Below, piece by piece: positions 19,790 to 27,100 of a DNA stretch of 64,000 nt. Location of the stretch: contig NZ_KQ954244.1 of NCBI RefSeq assembly GCF_001519075.1, positions 1,719,090 through 1,783,089 of the forward strand, read 5' to 3'. The number at the start of each line of letters is the position of its first letter. Position 1 is the first letter of the stretch. Made by a program: the position numbers and the translations under genes. The stretch is from Novosphingobium fuchskuhlense (GTDB lineage: Bacteria; Pseudomonadota; Alphaproteobacteria; Sphingomonadales; Sphingomonadaceae). The notes under the pieces were generated by a model, which saw nothing but the letters and a program-made list of their open reading frames with translations, was not told the DNA's origin and searched no databases.

Positions 19790-20284
19790 TCAGTTGTAGG
19801 TAACGGTCGCCGGGTAGGAACCGGTGTAGCTGCCGGCTACTTCGGTGCCGGTCAGGGTCAGCGTGCCGCCGACGGTGAACGAGCCGGCACCGCCGCTCAG
19901 GGTCGCGTTGCTCGCCGAGGGCGCGGTCGTGAAGGCGATCGAATTGCTGCCGCTGGTCACGCTGCCGCTGCCGGTGGTGATCGCGTACGAACGGTTGCTG
20001 TCACCCGCGACGGTGAACGCGTCAGCCGAAGGCGCAACGCCCGGAACCGAAGTGACTTCGCCGGTGTACGAGGTGCTGCCGGCCGCTGTGATGACGACCG
20101 AGCCGCCAGCGCCGGTGGTGATCGTGCCGAACGCCAGGGCGGCGCTCGAAACGTGGGTCAGCACGATCGGCTGGACGATGGTGGCCGATGCGGCGCCGTT
20201 GGCGCTCGAGGTGTTGCCCGGAGCGGCGAAAGCCGGCGTGGCGGAGAGGAGGGCGATGGCCGAAGCGAGGACGATCTTCTTCAC
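19790..20284 (-). CDS. DUF4402 small secreted protein, putative pilin subunit 6
   Basis: A 164-residue exported protein starting at a GTG (VKKIVLASAIALLSATPAFA signal peptide) with GGAG 7 nt upstream, which fixes the start. Mature DUF4402 features are IVQPIVLTHVSSAALAFGTI, GAGGSVVITAAGSTSYTG, DAFTVAGDSNRSYAITTG and the ending GSYTGSYPATVTYN, with penultimate Tyr and Gly at -14. It belongs with 21375 and 22248 to a close paralogue trio sharing the KK(I)ILAS-type start. A 494-nt AT-rich upstream region and a terminator upstream of that suggest its own promoter. Confidence 0.85.
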   Translation of the reverse strand: MKKIVLASAIALLSATPAFAAPGNTSSANGAASATIVQPIVLTHVSSAALAFGTITTGAGGSVVITAAGSTSYTGEVTSVPGVAPSADAFTVAGDSNRSYAITTGSGSVTSGSNSIAFTTAPSASNATLSGGAGSFTVGGTLTLTGTEVAGSYTGSYPATVTYN

Positions 20285-20465
20285 GTGTATGCTCCCGAGT
20301 GGCGGCCGTGGCGCCTCCCCCCTGGGCTGCGACACGGCCAAGAAACTGCTGTACGGCGAATTCAGGCTGCATCACCTGTATTCGGTACGTAGAAACACGT
20401 ATTCGGCGCGAGTTAATGGGTAGTTATTCGCGTTTTTACTTGAAATGTGTTCCAAAATGGGAAAA

Positions 20466-20505
20466 TAAACCTCTGATTAAGGTCTATTTATTCAGTATTA
20501 ACCAT
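20466..20505. promoter_or_regulatory. CtrA-like boxes upstream of DUF4402 subunit 6
   Basis: TAAA-N7-TTAA at 20466-20480 is one base from the alphaproteobacterial CtrA consensus TTAA-N7-TTAA, and TTAACCAT, a CtrA half-site form, lies at 20498-20505. Both sit about 180-220 nt before the GTG start at 20284, in an AT-rich island unlike the rest of the locus. Binding by CtrA is inferred from motif shape only. Confidence 0.4.
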
Positions 20506-20581
20506 GCAAGTGTCGCAGTTGGATAGAGTAATTGCGCTTTGGAATGCATGGATTTGGCTTGTCTCAGGCTGCGGAACACGC

Positions 20582-20639
20582 TGCTAGGTGCCGGAAAAAT
20601 TGAGAGAAATTTTTTGCCGGGGAAGATTTTTCCCTAGCA
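20582..20639. other. Compact nested inverted repeats
   Basis: An outer pair TGCTAGG (20582-20588) and CCTAGCA (20633-20639) encloses two inner hairpins. One is CCGGAAAAATT with AATTTTTTGCCGG (20591-20620), the other GGGAA with TTCCC (about 20620-20633). The whole could fold as a three-way junction on either strand. It sits upstream of the subunit 6 gene and may be leader RNA or a terminator-like block. No known RNA family is recognised. Confidence 0.45.
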
Positions 20640-20678
20640 AAACCGCTTATCGTGCCCAGTGAGCCCCGGCGGACGCGC

Positions 20679-20708
20679 AAAAAAGCCCGCAGCCGGTGCG
20701 GCGCGGGC
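20679..20708 (-). terminator. Rho-independent terminator after DUF4402 subunit 5
   Basis: On the minus strand GCCCGC and GCGGGC form a GC-rich stem followed directly by TTTTTT (A6 at 20679-20684 on the plus strand). It lies 70 nt past the stop of the gene at 20779, so the subunit array is split here into at least two transcription units. Confidence 0.85.
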
Positions 20709-20778
20709 GGTTCAGAAGCGGTGGGGTGGAGTGGGGGATTCGGGCCGGCCGGGCAAGCGGCTGCTGCGCGTGCCCGCG

Positions 20779-21309
20779 TCAGTTGTAGGAAGCGGTGACC
20801 TGGTAGGTGCCGGTGTAGGTGCCGATCGGCTGCGCGGCACCGACGGCGAGCGTCCCGCCGACCGCGATGTCGAGCGTGCCGACCGGTGATCCGGTGAGTG
20901 CGCCGACCGTGAACAGGGTGATCACCATCGACCCGCCGCTGCGGCTCACAGTGGCCGCTGCGGGGAGGGTGACGAAGAACTGTCGGCCCGGCTCGCCGCT
21001 GACGCGGAACTTGCCGGCCTGCGGGCCTGCGCTGCCCTGGGCAATCGCGGTGTTGCCGACCATGCCGCCGGTGGTGGTGACATTGCCAGCCGTGCTCACG
21101 GTGACCGTGCCCGCCGCGGTCGGCTGGGCCATCACGCCAAAGCTCAGGGGCGCTGTGGCGACGATGCTGATCGGTGTGATGATCTGGGCGCTGGCCGTGC
21201 CGGTCACCGTCACCGTGCCGCCGGGGGCCGCAAACGCAGTGCCCGGGGCCGGGAGCGGCGCCACGAGCACGACAAGTGCGGTCAGCAGAAGGCGAAGACG
21301 GGGCGTCAT
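20779..21309 (-). CDS. DUF4402 small secreted protein, putative pilin subunit 5
   Basis: A 176-residue exported protein with signal peptide MTPRLRLLLTALVVLVAPL...AFAAP. The DUF4402 body reads AQIITPISIVATAPLSFGVM, PTAAGTVTVSTAGNVTTTGG, KFRVSGEPGRQFFVTLP and ends GTYTGTYQVTASYN, with Tyr at -2 and Gly at -14. Closest paralogue in the array is the protein at 19179. It follows subunit 4 by 65 nt and ends before a strong terminator. Confidence 0.85.
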   Translation of the reverse strand: MTPRLRLLLTALVVLVAPLPAPGTAFAAPGGTVTVTGTASAQIITPISIVATAPLSFGVMAQPTAAGTVTVSTAGNVTTTGGMVGNTAIAQGSAGPQAGKFRVSGEPGRQFFVTLPAAATVSRSGGSMVITLFTVGALTGSPVGTLDIAVGGTLAVGAAQPIGTYTGTYQVTASYN

Positions 21310-21374
21310 GGCATGGCCTTGTTGGCGAGAGCCCGGCTGCCGCCACAGTAGCGGCAGCCGGGGCAATCCCGGGC

Positions 21375-21884
21375 TCAGTTGTACGTGACAGTCGCGGAGT
21401 AGGTGCCGGTGTACGAACCGGCCGGCGCGGTGCCGGTCACCGTCAGCGTGCCGCCGACGGTGAAGCTGGCGGTGCCGGTGGTGCCCAGCGCAGCCGTTGC
21501 GGCTGACGGGCTGGTGGTGAACGCCAGGTTGGTCGAACCCGAAGTCACGTTGCCGCCGGTGGTCGTGATCGAGAACGAGCGGCTGGCATCGCCCGCGACG
21601 GTGAACTGGTCAGCCGAGGTGGCCGAACCCGGCACGAACGTCACGTCGCTGCCGACCGAGCCGGCGCCCGCTGCCGTGATCGTCACCGTGCCGCCGGTGC
21701 CGGTGGTGAAGCGGCCGAAGTTGAGGCTGGCGGCCGCCGGGTGGGTCAGCACGATCGGCGCGACAATCGTCGCGGTCGCGGTACCGTTGGCGGTGGACTG
21801 GTTGCCCGAGCCGGCGAAGGCGGGGGTTGCCGTCGCGAGAACGCCGAGCGCGGCGATGGTGGAAGCGAGGATGATCTTCTTCAC
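21375..21884 (-). CDS. DUF4402 small secreted protein, putative pilin subunit 4
   Basis: A 169-residue exported protein. The GTG at 21884 is preceded by AGGAG with 8-nt spacing and starts the signal peptide VKKIILASTIAALGVLATAT; a long in-frame extension upstream is non-coding promoter DNA. The body reads VAPIVLTHPAAASLNFGRF, TGGTVTITAAGAGSVGSDV, FTVAGDASRSFSITTTGG and ends GSYTGTYSATVTYN, with Gly at -14 and penultimate Tyr. Very similar to the protein at 22248, indicating recent duplication. A 363-nt upstream region holds two TTAACC boxes and a 21-bp palindrome. Confidence 0.86.
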   Translation of the reverse strand: MKKIILASTIAALGVLATATPAFAGSGNQSTANGTATATIVAPIVLTHPAAASLNFGRFTTGTGGTVTITAAGAGSVGSDVTFVPGSATSADQFTVAGDASRSFSITTTGGNVTSGSTNLAFTTSPSAATAALGTTGTASFTVGGTLTVTGTAPAGSYTGTYSATVTYN

Positions 21885-22001
21885 GTCAAGTGCTCCTGAT
21901 TGCTGTGCGCCCCGCAACGTCCCGGTCTTGGAGCTGGTAAATCTGTTGTCCATCAGGGCCCCGACTTCCGGCGTCCTGATACGTAAAAGTCCTAATGAAA
22001 G

Positions 22002-22009
22002 ATGGTTAA
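22002..22009 (-). promoter_or_regulatory. TTAACCAT box upstream of DUF4402 subunit 4
   Basis: Minus-strand TTAACCAT, 118 nt before the GTG at 21884. The surrounding sequence matches the box upstream of subunit 3 as CTAA-N6-ATGGTTAATRAA (plus strand), which suggests a conserved regulator site rather than chance. The form resembles a CtrA half-site. Confidence 0.4.
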
Positions 22010-22053
22010 TAAAGGGTTTGCAGTTGGAAACCATTTGCACAGACCTCGCATAA

Positions 22054-22074
22054 AATAGTCCGATTCGGACTATT
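22054..22074. promoter_or_regulatory. Perfect 21-bp palindrome upstream of DUF4402 subunit 4
   Basis: AATAGTCCGA and TCGGACTATT flank a single central T: a perfect 10-bp inverted repeat with the geometry of a dimeric repressor operator. It lies 170 nt before the subunit 4 start and 44 nt upstream of the TTAACCAT box. No copy was seen near the other subunit genes. Confidence 0.5.
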
Positions 22075-22247
22075 CGCACGAAAAACAAGTATCTGATTCA
22101 AATGGAATTATATGGCGAGTGCGCCGGAAAGTCCCATGCGCAAGCGGCGGCCACACAGAGTGCGCCGCCGCTCCTTCATCAGGTTGTTTGGTTAACCGCT
22201 GTTCAGCGGTGGGCCGGTCCATGCAGGCCGGTCCGCGCAGGGCCGGT

Positions 22248-22745
22248 TCAGTTGTAGGCGACGGTGGCCGAATAGGTGCCGTTATAGGCCCCGATGGGCG
22301 CCGTCGGCGAAACCGTCAGCGTGCCGCCCACCGTAAAACTGCCGGTCCCGGCTGCGCTCAGCGTCGCGGTGGTCGCCGAAGGCGCGGTCGTAAAGGTGAG
22401 GCTGGTGCCACCCGAGGTCACGTTTCCGCCCGTGGTTGCGATCGAGTAGGACCGGTTGGCATCGCCCGCCACGGTGAAACTGTCTGCTGCCGTGGTCGAG
22501 CCGGGAACAAAGGTCACGTCGCTGCCGACCGAGCCGGTGCCGGTGGCGGTCACGGTCACGCTGCCGCCGGTGCCGCGGGTGAAGCGGCCGAAATTGAGGC
22601 TTGCGCTGGCCGGATGGGTCAGCACGATCGGTGCGACGACCGTCGCCGTGGCTGTCCCCGTGGCGGTCGACTGGTTGCCCGGCGCCGCAAGGGCGGGGCT
22701 TGTCGTTGCAAGCGCGATCAGCGCAGCGGAAAAAAGTCTGTTCAC
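22248..22745 (-). CDS. DUF4402 small secreted protein, putative pilin subunit 3
   Basis: A 165-residue exported protein. GTG 22745 has AGGAG 8 nt upstream and begins the signal peptide VNRLFSAALIALATTSPALA. The body reads VVAPIVLTHPASASLNFGRF, GTGGSVTVTATGTGSVGSDV, FTVAGDANRSYSIATTGG and ends GAYNGTYSATVAYN, with penultimate Tyr and Gly at -14. A near-duplicate of subunit 4. A TTAACCAT box lies 104 nt upstream. Confidence 0.86.
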   Translation of the reverse strand: MNRLFSAALIALATTSPALAAPGNQSTATGTATATVVAPIVLTHPASASLNFGRFTRGTGGSVTVTATGTGSVGSDVTFVPGSTTAADSFTVAGDANRSYSIATTGGNVTSGGTSLTFTTAPSATTATLSAAGTGSFTVGGTLTVSPTAPIGAYNGTYSATVAYN

Positions 22746-22848
22746 CGGTTTTGCTCCTGTGGTCCCTGTGTGCCCCGCACCGGAGAGACGGCGGGACTGG
22801 AGGATCCGGGCCAACCGGCGTCCTCTTATGTATTTTCACTAAGTATAT

Positions 22849-22856
22849 ATGGTTAA
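22849..22856 (-). promoter_or_regulatory. TTAACCAT box upstream of DUF4402 subunit 3
   Basis: Minus-strand TTAACCAT 104 nt before GTG 22745. It shares the extended pattern CTAA-N6-ATGGTTAATRAA and the distance to the start with the box upstream of subunit 4. This is a CtrA half-site-like element by shape; the binding factor is not established. Confidence 0.4.
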
Positions 22857-22905
22857 TGAAAGGTAAGCGCTTCGCCAAGTCACACGAGGTGGCGAGGCAG
22901 GCCGG

Positions 22906-23466
22906 TCAGCTGTAGGTGACCATGATCGTCAGCGTCGCCCGGTAATGCGCCGCTGCGGTGCCGGCAGGCACGGTGAGCCGGCCGCCGATCGCGATGCGGT
23001 CTTCGCCCTTGTCGTCAAGCTGGCCGATCCTGGTTATCGCGCCGGCGTGGCTGTCCAGATGCACGGTCAGCGCGTCGATCGCCAGCGCCGGTGCGGCCCC
23101 GCCGGCCATCAGCGTGCCTGTCGCGGTGATCGCGAGGGGTCCGCTGACGGTATAGCTGCGCCCTGCCTCGCCGCTGACGCGGAAGCGCGCCGGCGTGATC
23201 CCCGCGCAACTGCCGCCCCCGGCACAGGCGGGTGAAGCGCCGCCGGTATAGTTGGCGCCGCCCTCGGCCGCGACGGTGACCGCGCCGCTCGCCGAGGGCG
23301 AGGACGTAAGCGAGCCGAAATCGAGATCGTTGATCGAGACGGCCATGATCGGCGCGATGATCACCGCTTCGGCCTGGCCCAGCGCCGAAGCGCTTTGGCC
23401 CGGCGCGGCAAGGGCGGGGGAGGCGCCGGCCATGCAGGCGATCACTGTGAAAAGGCCGCCGCGCAT
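22906..23466 (-). CDS. DUF4402 small secreted protein, variant subunit 2
   Basis: A 186-residue exported protein with signal peptide MRGGLFTVIACMAGASPALA. The DUF4402 pattern is retained (AEAVIIAPIMAVSINDLDFG, SASGAVTVAAEGGANYTGG, ARFRVSGEAGRSYTVSG). It adds a Cys pair (CAGGGSC, near residue 80) absent from most others, and the ending HYRATLTIMVTYS has penultimate Tyr but Ala at -14. The ATG at 23466 overlaps the upstream stop (TGATG), so it is translated with subunit 1. The Cys pair suggests a disulfide and perhaps a different place in the fibre. Confidence 0.8.
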   Translation of the reverse strand: MRGGLFTVIACMAGASPALAAPGQSASALGQAEAVIIAPIMAVSINDLDFGSLTSSPSASGAVTVAAEGGANYTGGASPACAGGGSCAGITPARFRVSGEAGRSYTVSGPLAITATGTLMAGGAAPALAIDALTVHLDSHAGAITRIGQLDDKGEDRIAIGGRLTVPAGTAAAHYRATLTIMVTYS

Positions 23467-24050
23467 CACAGCTCCGCCAGAACGGTGACGACGATGGGGA
23501 TCGGGATGGCCAGCTCAGCTCCGCCCGATGTGCGGGCCACCTGCAAGGTGCCACCAACACGGAACGTGCGGCTGCAGATGCGGCTCTGGCAACCGGTCAG
23601 GGTGATCTGCGCGATCTGGCCGGGCAGGAGCGCGCTGACCCCCGGCAGATCGGTGTTGAAACTGGCGATCGTGCCGGTCACTCCGCCGCTGATCTGACTG
23701 GCCGTACCGGGCACCAGCACCGCGATCAGCAGCGAATAATTGACGTTGGCATTGATGCCGCGATCATAGGTGAAGGTGAACTGCGCCGGACCCGGCGCGC
23801 TGCCGGTGAGCGGAACGATGGCGGAACCTGTAACCGTACCGGTTGCTGAAACGGTCCGCGTACCTGATGTATCGGTGAAAAAGCTGCCGAAGCGCAATGC
23901 CTGGTCGGCGGTTACGGTAATCGAGGGTGTGGCGGCAAGAGCGGGGGTGGACAGGGCAAGGCCCGCGCCCAGCATGGCGGCAAGTACACGCCGTGCGGCC
24001 CGGGCACACGCCCCGATCTTCGGCCGAACTTGCACGAGCGACGATGCCAT
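23466..24050 (-). CDS. Divergent DUF4402-like secreted protein, subunit 1
   Basis: A 194-residue exported protein with signal peptide around AAMLGAGLALSTPALAATP. It retains the opening strand pattern (SITVTADQALRFGSFF) and a C-terminal domain with VGGTLQVARTSGG, but lacks the pilin C-terminal signature, ending VVTVLAEL. It carries two Cys about 5 residues apart (GCQSRICSR). It is the most distant member of the array and may be a tip, anchor or accessory protein. The start at 24050 is one of several in-frame ATGs. It lies 98 nt after the giant barrel gene. Confidence 0.75.
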   Translation of the reverse strand: MASSLVQVRPKIGACARAARRVLAAMLGAGLALSTPALAATPSITVTADQALRFGSFFTDTSGTRTVSATGTVTGSAIVPLTGSAPGPAQFTFTYDRGINANVNYSLLIAVLVPGTASQISGGVTGTIASFNTDLPGVSALLPGQIAQITLTGCQSRICSRTFRVGGTLQVARTSGGAELAIPIPIVVTVLAEL

Positions 24051-24148
24051 GGCCGGAGTGATAAGCCCCGCGCGGTATGGCGGCAAGCCCGCCGACGCGC
24101 GCCGTCCCGCGCCGGTACTCGTCCTGGTTCAGTTGTTAACGGACAGCC

Positions 24149-27100
24149 TTACCGGCCGATCCCCAGAAAACCGAGGCTCTGGCTGTCGAACTTCATCCGC
24201 ATCGTCGCGAAGATGCCTTTGCTGGTGCTGCGAGCGGCCTCGAAATCGCGGTCGCGGAAGCCGGTCAGGTTATAGCCGATCACCACCATCACGTTGTTGG
24301 CCGGAACGATGCCGATCTGCGGGCCCAGCGCGTAGGACGTCGTGCCATCGGAGAGGCTGCGCCGCACGGTTGCGCTGCCGCCCACTTCGATGCGCTTGCC
24401 GATGCCGAACCGCGCATCGAGCCCGCCGAGCAAGGTCGTACCTGCAAGGTCGAAGCCCTGGTAGCGATCGAAATTGTACCGCGCAGCCACGAACACGCCG
24501 ATTTCGGTGCGCTGGACCATCTGGCCATCGACCCGGCCGTTGGGGGCCCAATCGCCCGAGAAGCTGGCAACCATGCGGTGCGAGCGGGCATTGCCATCGA
24601 CGGTGAGCGCAGTGCCGCCTGTTGCAGTGCTGCCCGTCGCGCTGCCGCCGGTTGCGCTGCCGCCGGTTGCGCTGCCGCCGGTTGCGCTGCCAGTGTCGTT
24701 GCCGGTCACCACGCCGGAAATGCGGTCGCTGCGGTATTCCAGCTTGGCGAGGAACGCGAAGGCCGAAGTCGCCGGCCGGTGCGCGATGGAAATTGCCGCG
24801 CTGCCAACCGCGCTTGCCGCCCCGCTCGCGTCGTGCATCGACGTCAGCGTCAGCGCGCCGCCGACCACGCTGCCTTCGCCCATCTGCCGGATCGCGCCGA
24901 AAGTGAAACCCTTGCGCCGCGTGATTTCGCCGTCGCGCAGTTCGCCGCGCGCGGTCGCGCTCCAGCGGCCCGAGCGCCAGGTCGCGCCGAGCGTATAGGC
25001 CCTGAAATCTTCGGCAATCGTCGTCTGGCTGCTCGCCCCGACGACCGCAGTGCCGCCATTGGTCGCAAGCGCGCTCTTGCCGCCGATCACCTTGTTGCCG
25101 TCGATGGTCGCATCGATCGTCAGCGCCTTGCTGATCGGCAGCGATTGCGCGAGGCCGTAGGAGGCGAAAGCGCGCTTGCCCTGCTCGGTGATCGTCTGCG
25201 GCTGCTCGCTGCCGGTGGTCGCAAGGCCCTTTGTGGTCTGCTGGCCAACGACCGCGGCTATCTTGGCCCCGGTCCACGGCTGCACTTCCAGTCCGCCGCG
25301 CAGCGTGCGCGTTTCACCCTGGCCGCCATTGCCGATCTCGTAGTCGCTGATCAGGCGCACATCGGGCGTGATCGCATAGCGCACGCCCAGCCGGTAGCGC
25401 GGCGCCTGGTACGAGGTCGCATCGCGGCTGCCGATCGAGACCGAACCGGCCGCGCTCAGTTCCAGCTTGTTGTCGAACAGGCGCTTGGTGCTGCCCGCCT
25501 CGATGAGCGTGGTGCTGCCGCCCTTCGCGCCGGTGGGGCCTGCTGCCGCGCCGTCCGCCAGGGTCTCGCTGTAGCGGGCCACGCCGAGGCGCATTTCGGT
25601 TCCGGCCGAATTCCACGTCGTGCCCAGTTGCATCGCGCTGCGGTGCGAGCCGTCGACCAGCGAGGTATCGTGCCACGCGGTGGCGCTCACCAGCCACTTC
25701 TGGGTGATGCGGTAGCGCGTATCGACACCGATCTTGCGGCGGCCGAGTTCGCCGATGCTCACCTGACCCACTCCGAAATTGGCATCGAGCGAGCGGATAT
25801 AGGCCAGCACGTCGAGCTTCGCGTCATGGCGCTCGGCCTCGATCATCCACGCGGCCTTGGTGCCGCTGCCGGCGGGGCTGCCGCCGGTCGCATGGCTCAT
25901 CGCCGCTTCCGCGCGCACTTCGGTCTTGGTGCCGAGAAAGACCTTGGCATCGACCGCGCCGAGATTGGTGCGGGTGACGGCCGCGCCCGCATTCGCCGAG
26001 GCATCGCTGATCGCGGTCGCGCCAAGGCGTACCTTCTCGGACTTGCTGCGCCATTCGGTGCGCGCACCCGCGTTCCATGCCCCCCCGTTCAGCGTGTCGA
26101 TTTCGTAATCGACGACGATCGTCTGCGGATTGAGGTCCGCATCGCGGCTCAGTACCGGCTGCTTGAAGGTGATCGTGCCGGCGAGGAGATCGATATCGTA
26201 ATCGAGGAAACGCGTGAGCGTCTGGCTTGTGACAACCACTTCCGAACGGAAGCGGTCGCGCACTTCGATCGTTACTGTCTCGCTGTTGGGCACGATCGCG
26301 CGGCTGGAGAGGCGATAGGGCCCGCTGATGCCGCCGCCGGGGATCTGGTCGCGGCGATGTGTGGTGGCAACCTTGGCGGCATAGGCCTCGCCGCGCAGCT
26401 TGCCGGCGCGCGCTTCGGCCTTCACGCCGGTCATCGTGCGCTGATAGCGGCCAAGCTGGGTGTGATCGAAGCCGGTGTCGAAATCGCCGAACAGCGCGCG
26501 GACCTTGGCGCTTTCGATGCGCACATAGAGCTTGTTCACGCTCGCGGCATCGAAGCGGCGGTCGGATCCATCGGCGAAGACGGTGTAATAGGCCTTGGGA
26601 TCGAGCCCGCCGAGCAGACGCTGCTCGGCACGCTGCTTTGCGCTGTCATAGGCGACCGTGGTCAGCCATTTGCCCTTGATCCGGCCCTTGGCATAGAACG
26701 CGATGCGCGCGTGATCACCAAGGTCGCTGTCGAAGCGACCGGTGCGCTGCATGTGATCGGCTATGGTCTTCGCGCCTGCTGCGGCTTCAGCAAGGCCCAC
26801 CAGCGTCCACTTCGCCTCGCCGGGGACGACCCACGCTTCGAGAACCTGGCTGCGTTTCACTTCGCGGTCGGTGAACTGGAAGGTGAGGTCGACGCTGCCG
26901 CTGACCATGGTCGGCGCCAGCTCGATCAGCGCGACGCCGTCGTCGCCCTTCACCGTCCACGTCGGCGGCGCGCGATCCAGTCCGGCCAGCACGCGGCTCT
27001 GCATGGCATCGAGCGCAGCGGCGCTTTCATAAGGTGCGGACAGCGTGATCGGGCCGGAAATGCCGGCGTGGACCGGGCGGCCGGTGCGGTCGAGCACGCG

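Noticed and set aside
19179..24050. Repeated DNA of the DUF4402 genes as a mobile or CRISPR-like array
   Set aside because: The similarity comes from whole paralogous genes with different intergenic regions; there are no short regularly spaced repeats, cas genes or transposases.
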